The notes under the pieces: model-generated
Databases searched by the model: none
What the model was told of the DNA's origin: nothing
What the model saw: the letters and a program-made list of their open reading frames with translations, nothing else
Assembly (NCBI GenBank): GCA_003598085.1
Contig: QZKU01000066.1
Coordinates: 1-21,675 of the forward strand
Origin: Candidatus Abyssobacteria bacterium SURF_5
GTDB lineage: Bacteria > Abyssobacteria > SURF-5
DNA length: 21,675 nt
Reading direction: 5' to 3'
Program-made: the position numbers and the translations under genes
Shown here: positions 13,702-21,675 of the stretch, piece by piece
Position numbering within the stretch: position 1 is the stretch's first letter
How the letters are laid out: every line of letters begins with the position of its first letter

Positions 13702-15474
13702 ATGTTAATGGATTTCATGCGGAGGAACACCAAGAACTTCCTCATTGTCATTACCGCCCTTATCGTGCCGGCCTTCATTTTGTGGGGCGCATTTCCCTCT
13801 TTGGGGAGCAAGGGATCGAATACTCTGCTCGTGGTTGGAGATGAAAAAGTCTCGATCGAAAGGTTCGAGCAGTATTACCAGGCCCTTCGCGAAATGGCCC
13901 GGATGAATTTAGGCGAGAACTATAGTGCCGAACTGGAAAAGATGCTGAATCTGAAGCAGCAAGCTCTCGACGGGATCATACGCGAAATCCTTTTTGATAT
14001 GGAAGCGGATCGCTTGAAAATTGTTGTCTCGGACCAGGAGGTGCAGGATTCGCTGAAGCAGAATCCGGCTTTTTCCACGGACGGCCAATTCGACCCGGCG
14101 AAGTGGAACGCCGCGATCACTGATCCGCGAATCAATTGGGCGGGATATATTGCGCAGGAAAGACAGAACCTGAGAAATCAGAAGCTCATGGAACTGATAT
14201 ATTCGGGCGCCCGTGTGACTGAAGACGAAATCCGGGAGGAATACCGCCGCCAGAATGAAAAGGTGAAAGTGAAATATGTCGCATACCGTGCCGCCGATTC
14301 CCGCAAAGATATTGAATTGCCCGAGGAGGAGTTGCTGGCTTTTTATGAGGAACATAAGAGCGAATATGCAGAACCGGCTCAGGTAAAGCTGGATTATGTG
14401 GAAATCAGGAAAGAGCCGAATGCGCTTGATTTTGCCGATGTCGAAGCTTACGCAAAGACCAAGCTCGAACTGGCCCGGACGGGCGAAACCGATTTTGCCC
14501 AACTGGCTGAGACCTATTCCGACGATCTCGCGACAAAAGCAATCGGCGGCGATCTCGGCTTCTTCGAGCGTGGCAATCCCCAAACCAGAGCCATCGAAGA
14601 GGCGGCTTTTTCGTTAAAACCGGGCGAGCTCTCCGACCTGATCCGAAGCGATGACGGCTTTCATATTGTCAAAGTCGAAGAAGTAAAAGATTCGGACGCA
14701 AAAAGGCAAGTTCGCGCCCGGCACATCTTCTTCAAAGTGACGCCGAGCGATGACACGCTCCTCTCGCTGCAGGAGAAGGCGACGCTGCTTTCTTATGAGG
14801 CGCGCGGCTCCTCGTTGAAGGAGGCTGCGTCCAAAAGCGAGATCGAACTTAAAAGCACTCCTTCCTTCAGGGTCAATAGCCCCTTCATTCCTTCAATCGG
14901 TCCTGTTCGTGAGCTCATCGAAATCCTGCCCGGCCTAGAGCAAGGCAAGGTGTCGAATGTGGTCGAGACGCCGGAGGCGCTTTATGTCGTTCAGGTCGTC
15001 GAGCGGCAAGCGGAGCGAATACCCGAACTGGCGGAGATAAAGGAGAGGATCGCGACGGCGGCGCGAACCGAAAAAGCGGTCGAGCTGGCAAAGATAAAAG
15101 CTGAGGAACTGGTGAAGCAAGTGAACGAGCAAAAGAGCGATCTTGCCAAAGTCGCCCCCGAGGCGGAAGAGGCGCTCCCGTTCACCCGGCGCGGGTATCC
15201 GCCCGAGCTGCCGAGGGTCGAGGGCTTGGTTGATACCGTGTTCTCGCTCGAGGAAGGAATGGCCGCCGGTCCGTTCGCCGATTCGAAGACCGTGTGCGTG
15301 GTTCAACTGCAAGAGGTGATTGAACCCGATCCGGCCGGTTTTGAAGAGCAAAAGGAAGTCACCGAGCAGAGAATCCTGGCGCAGCGCAGGCAGGCGGTTT
15401 TTGAAGAGTATTATGACAATTTGAAAGCAAAAGTCGGAGTGGAAATCAACCAGGAATTGTTCCAGACAGTATAA
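13702..15474 (+). CDS. PpiD/SurA-like membrane-anchored peptidyl-prolyl isomerase
   Basis: A 590-aa protein with a short cytoplasmic N-terminus and one membrane anchor (about 12-31, NFLIVITALIVPAFILWGAF), as in PpiD. A SurA N-like chaperone region follows (about 40-170), then a PPIC-type parvulin domain at about 228-330 with the signatures FAQLAETYSDD, GGDLGFFERG, AAFSLKPGELSD and GFHIVKVEE. A second, more diverged segment begins RARHIFFKV (338-346). The role is folding of newly exported proteins at the outer face of the inner membrane. ATG 13708 is an alternative start; 13702 is better spaced from GGAG at 13687. It converges with gspB, with only 9 bp between the stops. Confidence 0.88.
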   Translation: MLMDFMRRNTKNFLIVITALIVPAFILWGAFPSLGSKGSNTLLVVGDEKVSIERFEQYYQALREMARMNLGENYSAELEKMLNLKQQALDGIIREILFDMEADRLKIVVSDQEVQDSLKQNPAFSTDGQFDPAKWNAAITDPRINWAGYIAQERQNLRNQKLMELIYSGARVTEDEIREEYRRQNEKVKVKYVAYRAADSRKDIELPEEELLAFYEEHKSEYAEPAQVKLDYVEIRKEPNALDFADVEAYAKTKLELARTGETDFAQLAETYSDDLATKAIGGDLGFFERGNPQTRAIEEAAFSLKPGELSDLIRSDDGFHIVKVEEVKDSDAKRQVRARHIFFKVTPSDDTLLSLQEKATLLSYEARGSSLKEAASKSEIELKSTPSFRVNSPFIPSIGPVRELIEILPGLEQGKVSNVVETPEALYVVQVVERQAERIPELAEIKERIATAARTEKAVELAKIKAEELVKQVNEQKSDLAKVAPEAEEALPFTRRGYPPELPRVEGLVDTVFSLEEGMAAGPFADSKTVCVVQLQEVIEPDPAGFEEQKEVTEQRILAQRRQAVFEEYYDNLKAKVGVEINQELFQTV

Positions 15475-15483
15475 AGGGGTGCA

Positions 15484-16377
15484 TCAGAATCGCACTTCGA
15501 ATTCCTCGGAATCATATTCGAAGAGGATGCTTTTACGCCGTATTTCCTTCACCAGCGCCCCCTCGATCCTGTCGCCCACATATACCCGCTGCATATTGAC
15601 GATCGCCTTCGGCTCGCGCGCGCGCCAGGCGATCGCATTTATTTTAAACTCCGGCCTTTCTTTCTCCTCTTCGCCGGCCGAGGCGAATTCGGCTTCTTGT
15701 TGTTTCCGCGGCCTTGTGCTCGCCCGCGCGATAGCGGCGGCCTCTTTGCCGGTGGGAATGACTGCTTCATACTCGGGCGCCGCCGGTTCTTTTGGAATGG
15801 CGGCTTCCGCTTGCGGCGCAGGGGCCGCTGATTCCACAGGTTGCGGCGCCGGTACAGGCGGTGCTGCCGGCTGCTCGGCCAACTGCTCTTGAGCGAGGGC
15901 TGGTGGAGAAGCCGCTTCCGGCGCTGTGCCTGGCACAGGCGGAACGGCTGCACGAGTTTCAGGCGGGGCGGCTACAGGAGGCTGCACCGGCGTTTGCTCC
16001 TCTTTTGCCGCCGTGGCAACCATTTTTGTCTGGTCTGCTGTCTCTTTGCCGGCCGCTCGGCCGCCTCTGAAGCTTGCCTGTATGATGCTCGCGAACCACA
16101 CGGTTGCAATCAGGCCGAGCACCAGGAGCAATCCCAGAAGCACCCGAGGAATATTGCTGCTTCGAATCTTTTCAATTGGTTTTGCCGGCGTGGGCCTGAG
16201 CCGGTCCGCTGCTCCAGCCTCTTGAAGCGGCGGCGCCTCTTGCGCCTCTCGAAAAAGGTCCAGGCCCATATCGGAAGGCGACTCGTTCACGAATGCGCCT
16301 GCATGTGATGCGGACGCAGAGCCCTGCTTTCTCTCCTGATTCTGGATCTTCTTCAGTGCCCGCAGTATGATGCTCAT
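15484..16377 (-). CDS. gspB: GspB-type general secretion pathway protein B
   Basis: A 297-aa inner-membrane protein starting MSIILRALKKIQ, the conserved cytoplasmic start of GspB. One membrane helix spans about 78-99 (RVLLGLLLVLGLIATVWFAS). A long Pro/Ala/Glu-rich periplasmic spacer (about 110-235) follows. The compact C-terminal GspB domain runs from about 240 to the end (INAIAWRAREPKAIVNMQRV, VYVGDRI). GspB works with GspA to carry or assemble the type II secretion or related secretin ring through peptidoglycan. Its ATG overlaps the gspA stop by ATGA. No secretin or other gsp gene is in the window. Confidence 0.85.
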   Translation of the reverse strand: MSIILRALKKIQNQERKQGSASASHAGAFVNESPSDMGLDLFREAQEAPPLQEAGAADRLRPTPAKPIEKIRSSNIPRVLLGLLLVLGLIATVWFASIIQASFRGGRAAGKETADQTKMVATAAKEEQTPVQPPVAAPPETRAAVPPVPGTAPEAASPPALAQEQLAEQPAAPPVPAPQPVESAAPAPQAEAAIPKEPAAPEYEAVIPTGKEAAAIARASTRPRKQQEAEFASAGEEEKERPEFKINAIAWRAREPKAIVNMQRVYVGDRIEGALVKEIRRKSILFEYDSEEFEVRF

Positions 16378-18140
16378 ATGCTTTCGCCGTTTAGACGGGG
16401 TACGGGATACTGCTTGAGATTGGCGTACAGTATGAGTTTTGTTCTCGGACCGACGATGCCGTCGAGCAGGAGGCCGCTTTGCCGCTGAAATTTGAGAACC
16501 GCCTCCTCCGTCTGCTCGTCAAATTCTCCCGATAGCTGACCCTGATAGAGTCCAAGGGACTGAAGCCCACCCTGCAGCCAGGCCACTTGGCTTCCGCTAT
16601 CTCCGAACCGCAAATTTTCTTTTACCTGCTCGAAATCTCTCCAGAACACAAATGCCCGCCGCAGCCAGAACTCATCCAGCACGTCCAGACGTACATCAGC
16701 CGGTTCAGCGTCCGCATAGAATATCTGGCCCGTCGTCGAATTCAGCCGGGCCAGGACCACGTACCGCGGGCTCAGTTCCTGGGGAATAAACATTTCGAGG
16801 ATGCACGGCAAATTGGATGAGCGGAGCCCGTCGAAATTGGTCCAAAATTCGGAACATCTCATCTGCTGAGACATCGCCAGCAGATAGAAACTGTCGGCCT
16901 GCTCGACGGTTACTTCAGGATATTTCCCCCACAGCGCGAGCAGATTCTTTGCGGCGCTCAACCGGGAAGCTTCGTAGTCCTTCGAGAGAAGCAGGTTGAT
17001 AAGCTCGGCCTTCGACTCCTGCCTGATTTTCTCTTCCGTCGATCCCGTGTTTGCGGCGGCCGGTTGGGAGGCGGGGCTTTCGACATTCTGAGATGCCTCA
17101 GCTACCCTTTTTTCGGGAAACGAGGATGCGGTGGTCGGATCTTCCCCAAATGGGAGATCGGGAATAAGCTCAGTGTATTTCGAATTTGTGCCTGACGCCT
17201 CGTAAATGGAGAACGTCCTGAACGCATACCAGCCGACGAGCGCCAGGAACGCGAGCGTAAACGCATATGAGAAAATTCGGGGCGAGAAACTGATGCTCGG
17301 CAATTTGCTCCCGAATGAGTGCCGGCGCCCGATAACTTCGCGAACCGCCTGTTTCACGATCTTTTTTGGAATGGGACTGCCTTGGCCGGCTGCAAACGCA
17401 CCGAGGAGAGAACGGTCACAGATGACATTGATCAGGCGCGGGATGCCGTTGGCCACTTTATATATGTACTTCATTGCGGCAGGTTCGAAGAAGACTTTCT
17501 CATCGTCCGCCGCAATGTCCAACCGGTGCTGAATATACTCGAACGTCTCCTTGCGGTTCAACGGGTTCAGGTGGTATCGGGCTGTGATCCGCTGGTCGAG
17601 CTGTCGCAGTTCCGGACGCGCGAGCAGTTTCTTCAACTGAGGCTGGCCCACCAGGATGATCTGGATCAGCTTCTCTTTTTCGGTCTCCAGGTTCGAAAGC
17701 ATGCGCACCTGTTCGAGGACGGCGGGGTGCAGGTTCTGAGCCTCATCGATCACCAGCACCATATTCTTGCCGCGCAGGCGTTCCTCGAGCAGAAACCGGT
17801 TTAATTCGTCTATTAATTCCTTTTTTGTTTGACCGACGGAAATGATGCCGAAATCCTGGTTGATCGATTTCAGCAGCTCGATTTCGGAAAGGTTGGGGTT
17901 CAAGATGACTGCGCCTTCGGTGCGGTCATCCATCTCATTGATGAGATATCTGCATAGCGTGGTCTTACCGGTCCCTATCTCCCCCGTTACCACGACGAAG
18001 CCGCCGCGCTCTTGAATGCCATAAAGCAGATGCGCGATCGCTTCCTGGTGCTGCTCGCTGAGATACAGGTACTTGGGGTCCGGTGTGATGTTGAACGGTT
18101 TTTCTTTGAAGCCGAAAAAAGATTCGTACACGACAGTCAT
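16374..18140 (-). CDS. gspA: ExeA/GspA-type ATPase with peptidoglycan-binding domain
   Basis: A 588-aa protein beginning near MTVVYESFFGFKEKPFNITP. ATG 18140 is preferred, and GTG 18131 would give the common MYESF start. Longer in-frame starts upstream run into the promoter. An AAA ATPase of the ExeA group has Walker A GEIGTGKT (53-60) and Walker B VLVIDEAQ (128-135). A membrane helix lies at about 290-308. A periplasmic region holding Ser/Ala-rich linkers follows. A peptidoglycan-binding type 1 domain is at the C-terminus (LRFGDSGSQVAWLQ, LDGIVGPRTK). ExeA/GspA hydrolyses ATP and binds peptidoglycan so that the secretin can multimerise in the outer membrane. It forms an operon with gspB. Confidence 0.9.
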   Translation of the reverse strand: MTVVYESFFGFKEKPFNITPDPKYLYLSEQHQEAIAHLLYGIQERGGFVVVTGEIGTGKTTLCRYLINEMDDRTEGAVILNPNLSEIELLKSINQDFGIISVGQTKKELIDELNRFLLEERLRGKNMVLVIDEAQNLHPAVLEQVRMLSNLETEKEKLIQIILVGQPQLKKLLARPELRQLDQRITARYHLNPLNRKETFEYIQHRLDIAADDEKVFFEPAAMKYIYKVANGIPRLINVICDRSLLGAFAAGQGSPIPKKIVKQAVREVIGRRHSFGSKLPSISFSPRIFSYAFTLAFLALVGWYAFRTFSIYEASGTNSKYTELIPDLPFGEDPTTASSFPEKRVAEASQNVESPASQPAAANTGSTEEKIRQESKAELINLLLSKDYEASRLSAAKNLLALWGKYPEVTVEQADSFYLLAMSQQMRCSEFWTNFDGLRSSNLPCILEMFIPQELSPRYVVLARLNSTTGQIFYADAEPADVRLDVLDEFWLRRAFVFWRDFEQVKENLRFGDSGSQVAWLQGGLQSLGLYQGQLSGEFDEQTEEAVLKFQRQSGLLLDGIVGPRTKLILYANLKQYPVPRLNGESI

Positions 18141-18171
18141 GCCCCGCTGAGGGAACTTCCCCCGATGCCCT

Positions 18172-18200
18172 ATTCTACAATACGCAGTCGCGACAGTCAA
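18172..18200 (-). promoter_or_regulatory. gspA: Sigma70 promoter of gspA-gspB
   Basis: On the minus strand, TTGACT (complement of 18195-18200), a 17-bp spacer and TAGAAT (complement of 18172-18177). Transcription would start near 18165, giving a leader of about 25 nt before ATG 18140. It is back-to-back with the promoter at 18223. Confidence 0.65.
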
Positions 18201-18222
18201 ATTTCCGGCGGGAATAACGGGG

Positions 18223-18252
18223 TTGACACGAGGCAGCTCAAAAACGTACAAT
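18223..18252 (+). promoter_or_regulatory. Sigma70 promoter of the C45-family hydrolase
   Basis: TTGACA (18223-18228), an 18-bp spacer and TACAAT (18247-18252). Transcription would start near 18259. AGGAG at 18273-18277 serves the ATG at 18287. Confidence 0.7.
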
Positions 18253-18286
18253 TCCAGCCAAAAGAATCGGTTACAGGAGCGCCTCC

Positions 18287-20152
18287 ATGATTGGGCTCAT
18301 CACTCTTTTCGTCCTGCTGGTCGGTTTCATTCTGATATTTCTGATACACTGGCCCCTCGGCGACGGGCGGGCCTACCTTCCCAATTCCGAAGAGATGCGC
18401 TGGCTCGAGTCGACCTCTGTGGTCGAGGACGAGCGGGGGCGCAAGGCCTTCGGACGAGCCACGCTCGAAGTCCGAGGCGGTTTGAACGTCTTAAGACTGT
18501 GCGGATCTCATTATGAGATGGGATATCAGCACGGAGTTCTGCTGAAGGACGAGATCAGGGAAGGTGCGCTCCTGTTTTATGCGGCGCCCGCCGAACACTT
18601 CCCCCCATTCAAGCACAAACGGTTGCTCGCAAGATGGCTTATCGCAAGGTTCTTTGACTGGTCGATTTACCGGCGCCTCCTGAAAAACTCGCCGCGTGAA
18701 TATCTGGCCGAATTGAAAGGCATCGCCGACGGAAGCGGCCTGTCGTTTGCTGACGTTTTCCGCGGGAATATGCTTTCCGATTTGAACATGAACCTGATCA
18801 AAGTGCTCGAGAAGAAAGCGCTCCGAAAAACGGGCGACCAGGGGTGCACCAGCTTTGCCGCTTTCGGCGGCGCCACGACCGACGGAAAACTCCTGATGGG
18901 GCGCAACACCGATTATACCGGTGTCGGCCTCTGGGACAAACATCAGACCGTCGTATTCTACGAGCCGGAGAACGCCTACCGGTTTGTGAGCGTCAGCTCG
19001 GCGGGCCTGATCAAATGCAATTCCTGCATGAACGAGAAAGGTCTGTGTCTTGGCGCGCACTTCCTTTTTTTGAACGATACCATCGCCGAAGGCGTCAGCT
19101 TCACGTTCCTCGAGATGGACATAATGAAGAAAGCAAGCTCGGTCGAGGAAGCGCTCGCCCTCGTTTCGGAACGACCGCGAGCCGGCGCTTTCGCTTTTCT
19201 TGTGGCTGATGGGAAGGCGAACGACGCCGTCGTGATCGAGGCAAGCGCGCTAGAAGTGGGATTCAGATATGCCGAGAACGGGCTGTTGTGGGAAACCAAT
19301 ATGGCCACCACCGACAAGATCAAGCCGTTCGACGTGTTTCTCAGAAACAATATTGGAAAGAACCCGATAGCCAGATTCGAGAGGATGCGGATGCTTCTGA
19401 ACGAGAACCGGGGGAAAATCGACTCGGGCATGGCGGCGCGGTTCATGGGCGACCACATGGATATGTGCTCCGATAGCCTCCGGCCGGTGGGCGGGATCAT
19501 CTCGCAGGTGATCAATATCACCAGCGCCGTCTTCAGTCCCGCCTCGTTCGACTTCTGGGTCGCCGATGGGCCCGCGCCCGTCTGCAACAATACCTACGTC
19601 GGTTTCAATCTGATGGATGAATTGGCCGAAAGCCCTTCCCGGACAATCCCGCAAACGCTGGCCCCGAATGAATATGCTCAGTCGAGGAATTACCAGGGAC
19701 TGCGGACATATTGCGACGCGCTCATGAATTTCGTTATTCCCGGCGGCGACGAGAACGCCGTGCTTCCGAAATTGGAGGAGGCAATCGCGCTCTGCCCGGA
19801 TGAGGCCATCTACCGCAGGCTCGCCGGCATCTATCTGCTCTCCCAGTGGGACGCAAGCGCGGCAGCATCGCAGTTGACGGCGGCGCTGGAGTGCGTCCAA
19901 AGCCCGAACGAACGAGCGCAGACAATTCTTTTGCTCGGCTTCGCCAATGACCTTCAGGGAAACCGCAACGAGGCGCTGAAGCTGTATCAGCAAGTACTCG
20001 ATCTGGGTTCCAATAACGGCGCCGATATCCTGTCGGCCGTCAATCAATTTGTTCTTGCGGATGCGAAGAAGTACTTGCACGTTCCCTATACCGTCAACGA
20101 CACCAAAGACCTGGAACTCAACTTCGAGATCGTCGGCAAATACGATTTGTAA
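18287..20152 (+). CDS. C45-family autoproteolytic acyltransferase/hydrolase with N-terminal TM and TPR-like tail
   Basis: This 621-aa protein starts at ATG 18287 behind AGGAG. A membrane helix or uncleaved signal spans about 3-20 (GLITLFVLLVGFILIFLI). The C45 (acyl-CoA:6-aminopenicillanate acyltransferase-like) Ntn-hydrolase fold is marked by GSHYEMGYQHG (73-83) and by the self-cleavage site G186/C187 in DQGCTSFAA. MGRNTDY (204-210) and NMATTD (338-343) follow. In this family autocleavage frees C187 as the N-terminal nucleophile for amide bonds; substrates include lipoamides, bile salts and penicillins in relatives. After about 470, AIYRRLAGIYLLSQWD and LLGFANDLQGNRNEALKLYQQV look like TPR repeats. 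The anchor and tail suggest a periplasmic-facing enzyme with a protein partner. Substrate unknown. Confidence 0.8.
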   Translation: MIGLITLFVLLVGFILIFLIHWPLGDGRAYLPNSEEMRWLESTSVVEDERGRKAFGRATLEVRGGLNVLRLCGSHYEMGYQHGVLLKDEIREGALLFYAAPAEHFPPFKHKRLLARWLIARFFDWSIYRRLLKNSPREYLAELKGIADGSGLSFADVFRGNMLSDLNMNLIKVLEKKALRKTGDQGCTSFAAFGGATTDGKLLMGRNTDYTGVGLWDKHQTVVFYEPENAYRFVSVSSAGLIKCNSCMNEKGLCLGAHFLFLNDTIAEGVSFTFLEMDIMKKASSVEEALALVSERPRAGAFAFLVADGKANDAVVIEASALEVGFRYAENGLLWETNMATTDKIKPFDVFLRNNIGKNPIARFERMRMLLNENRGKIDSGMAARFMGDHMDMCSDSLRPVGGIISQVINITSAVFSPASFDFWVADGPAPVCNNTYVGFNLMDELAESPSRTIPQTLAPNEYAQSRNYQGLRTYCDALMNFVIPGGDENAVLPKLEEAIALCPDEAIYRRLAGIYLLSQWDASAAASQLTAALECVQSPNERAQTILLLGFANDLQGNRNEALKLYQQVLDLGSNNGADILSAVNQFVLADAKKYLHVPYTVNDTKDLELNFEIVGKYDL

Positions 20153-20523
20153 TAATGACGCGCGGCCGCATGGCGCACAGCGCGGCAGAGCCGCAACCAA
20201 TCCCGGATCGAGGTCCGGGACAAGCTTTGGATTTACACTCACCCTTGTCCAAAATAATTATGAAACGCGGAACATGAGATACTTCCGCATGACGCGGGTC
20301 CAATGCAGCCAAAAGAAACAAGAAAAAAAGACTCTCAACAGGAGGTAACAGAGGAAACAGAGGCATAAATGCAACAGGCGACTCCTGCTTTCTCCGTTAT
20401 CTCTCTTAGCTCCTGTGAAGAGCTCTTAGCTTCAATAGCATCAAATGAGACGACCTCATTTCAAAGGACCGAGAATGAGCCGGAAAACCGGTGAGCTGGT
20501 AAGTAGTACGGAGGAATTTAAGC
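20153..20523. other. 371-bp gap between the C45 and alpha/beta hydrolase genes
   Basis: No credible coding region is seen. Near the left end are two small hairpins, GCGGC-AGA-GCCGC (20182-20194) and TCCCGGA/TCCGGGA (20201-20220), which may end the C45 transcript although no T-run follows. The middle is purine-rich. A nonamer CTCTTAGCT repeats at 20403-20411 and 20423-20431. No convincing -35/-10 pair was found for the next gene. Confidence 0.6.
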
Positions 20524-21324
20524 ATGCCGAAAGTCAAAGTCAGCGACATCGAGATGTATTATGAAACGCTGGGGCCGGGAGACCCGGTCGTGCTCGTGAC
20601 CGGCTACGGCGCCGACCTCGTTCAATGGGCGCTCCAGACGCCCGTCCTTTCGCAGAATTATTTGGTGTATGCGCTCGATAATCGCGGCGTCGGCTCGACA
20701 GATAAGCCGGCGGGCCCGTACTCGATCAAGATGATGGCCGACGATCTGTTCGGATTCTTTCAGGCGATGGAGATCAGGCAGGCCCACCTGGTCGGCCATT
20801 CGATGGGCGGCATGATCGCGCAACAGTTCGCGCTCGACCATCCCGAGTTGCTCCGCAGCCTGACGCTCGCATCCACCACGTGCTCGCCGCCGCGCGGATC
20901 GGACTTGATGCTGCTGTTGTGGGCGGACATCCTCGAGAAGCTCGGCACCGAGTCGTTCGTCAATAACATCATCGGCTGGTGCTTCACGTTCGACTTCATC
21001 AGCGAGCAGTACGACATGCTCATGGGGCTCAGGCAGATGTTTATAGACCATCTGGCCGAGAAACCGCTCTTGCCGCGCTGCCTCCGCAGCCAGTGCGCGG
21101 CCATCACCGGTTTCAATGTGTCCGGCCGGATCGCCGGCATACGAGTGCCGACTATGGTGCTCGTGGGCGACGGCGACATTCTGACGCCGGTCGCATTCTC
21201 AAAAGATATCGCCGGCCGCATATCCGGCGCTTCGCTGAAGGTAATCGAGGGAGGGCATGCTTTCCACAATCAGGCGCCCGACGCATTCAACCAGGCGCTC
21301 CTCGATTTCTTCGCGAAGCATTAG
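20524..21324 (+). CDS. Alpha/beta-fold hydrolase
   Basis: A 266-aa soluble alpha/beta hydrolase with a strong Shine-Dalgarno (ACGGAGGAA, 20507-20515). The N-terminal strands include VVLVTGYGADLVQW with the oxyanion region, then ALDNRGVGSTDKP. The catalytic triad is S93 in GHSMGG (91-96), D218 in GDGDILTP and H245 in EGGHAFHNQAP. This pattern is common to carboxylesterases, haloperoxidase-like and 3-oxoadipate enol-lactonase-type enzymes, so the substrate cannot be set. No signal peptide is present. It appears monocistronic, with long non-coding flanks on both sides. Confidence 0.88.
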   Translation: MPKVKVSDIEMYYETLGPGDPVVLVTGYGADLVQWALQTPVLSQNYLVYALDNRGVGSTDKPAGPYSIKMMADDLFGFFQAMEIRQAHLVGHSMGGMIAQQFALDHPELLRSLTLASTTCSPPRGSDLMLLLWADILEKLGTESFVNNIIGWCFTFDFISEQYDMLMGLRQMFIDHLAEKPLLPRCLRSQCAAITGFNVSGRIAGIRVPTMVLVGDGDILTPVAFSKDIAGRISGASLKVIEGGHAFHNQAPDAFNQALLDFFAKH

Positions 21325-21382
21325 GCGCGAGCGATTCGCAATAATCGGCTAAAACGCCGGCTTCGTCCTTCATCCCTCCTTT

Positions 21383-21413
21383 AATCCGCGAAAATTTGCG
21401 TAATCAGCGGATT
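21383..21413. other. Inverted repeat downstream of the alpha/beta hydrolase
   Basis: AATCCGC (21383-21389) and GCGGATT (21407-21413) form 7-bp arms, with an internal CGC/GCG pairing around AAAATTT. It may be a weak transcript end. No T-run follows on the plus strand. Confidence 0.4.
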
Positions 21414-21535
21414 CTCCTGCTCTTCCGTCCTTCCTGACATTTCCGTTCACAACTATGTCGTTGTTCAAGAATTCAAAGTGGGTTTTAATTACCTCAACAA
21501 CGATATCTCATGGCCCTATAGAAAGGAGGATGAAC

Positions 21536-21675
21536 ATGAAATGCCCATGTTGCGGAGGAACGCTCGTTTCCGCCGGAGGCTGCAGCCTGTGCCTGAACTG
21601 CGGATGGAGCCGCTGCGGCCTGCCGATGCGTCGAATCTTCGTGATCGGTCCGGATGACGACGGAGAGTTTTCCGG
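21536..21675 (+). CDS. Cys-rich zinc-ribbon protein, 3'-truncated by the window edge
   Basis: AAAGGAGG (21522-21529) places the start at ATG 21536; an in-frame ATG at 21530 is too close to it. The visible 46 codons read MKCPCCGGTLVSAGG, then GCSLCLNCGWSRCG, and remain open at the edge. The paired CPCC and CxxC give a zinc-ribbon-like pattern. The segment GCxxCxxCGxSxC closely resembles the C-terminal zinc ribbon of B12-dependent (class II) ribonucleotide reductase. Here it stands at the N-terminus of its own ORF, with its own start. Function cannot be assigned from this fragment. Confidence 0.6.
   Translation, partial: MKCPCCGGTLVSAGGCSLCLNCGWSRCGLPMRRIFVIGPDDDGEFS

Noticed and set aside
18141-18251. 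Extended N-terminus of gspA
   Set aside because: It would cross the back-to-back promoters and lacks family similarity; the family start is near YESFFGF.
19250-20242. 330-codon minus-strand open frame opposite the C45 gene
   Set aside because: It is an antisense shadow of a well-supported Ntn-hydrolase and TPR-like coding region.

Overview
The window is chromosomal DNA of moderately high GC from a Gram-negative (diderm) bacterium. The evidence for a second membrane is an ExeA/GspA plus GspB pair, a PpiD/SurA-type membrane-anchored foldase, a Spy/CpxP-type periplasmic chaperone and several Sec signal peptides. The gene mix (MopE-like repeats, HYR and PxKF domains, an RAYT element, an unlinked NorQ/NorD-type pair, a C45 Ntn-hydrolase) resembles uncultivated deep-branching or delta-proteobacteria-like lineages, but nothing here fixes the taxon. 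I saw no rRNA, tRNA, CRISPR array or phage gene.

Layout. 1-2041: 3' part of a large secreted protein with a seven-unit 168-bp tandem array (MopE-type motif), then HYR-like and PxKF-like domains and a terminator hairpin. 2265-3937: an MBL-fold hydrolase with a tiny coupled upstream ORF, a small CxxC protein and a GNAT acetyltransferase. 3936-4900: a REP/RAYT element, with a frameshifted tyrosine transposase between inverted copies of a short hairpin repeat. The outermost copies supply the stop codon of the gene on the left and the start codon of the endonuclease IV-like gene on the right (4878-5738).

5770-9856: an apparent envelope-stress module. On the minus strand are an ECF sigma factor, a zinc-finger anti-sigma factor coupled to it by an ATGA overlap, and a Spy-like chaperone. 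A good ECF-type promoter precedes the sigma gene. Divergent from them are a secreted PRC-barrel protein and a 407-aa ferritin-like protein with three Glu/His helix pairs. 10088-13616: a sigma70 promoter drives a translationally coupled CbbQ/NorQ-type MoxR ATPase, a CbbO/NorD-type VWA protein and a Nudix hydrolase. No Rubisco or NO reductase is present, and the nearest metalloprotein candidate is the ferritin-like protein immediately upstream.

13702-18140: a PpiD-like foldase faces the gspA-gspB operon (secretin assembly). 18287-20152: a divergent membrane-anchored C45-family autoproteolytic hydrolase with a TPR-like tail. 20524-21324: an alpha/beta hydrolase. The right edge cuts a cysteine-rich zinc-ribbon ORF. 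The strongest leads are the NorQ/NorD pair beside an unusual ferritin-like protein, the repeat-derived start codon of the endonuclease IV-like gene, and the C45-TPR fusion.
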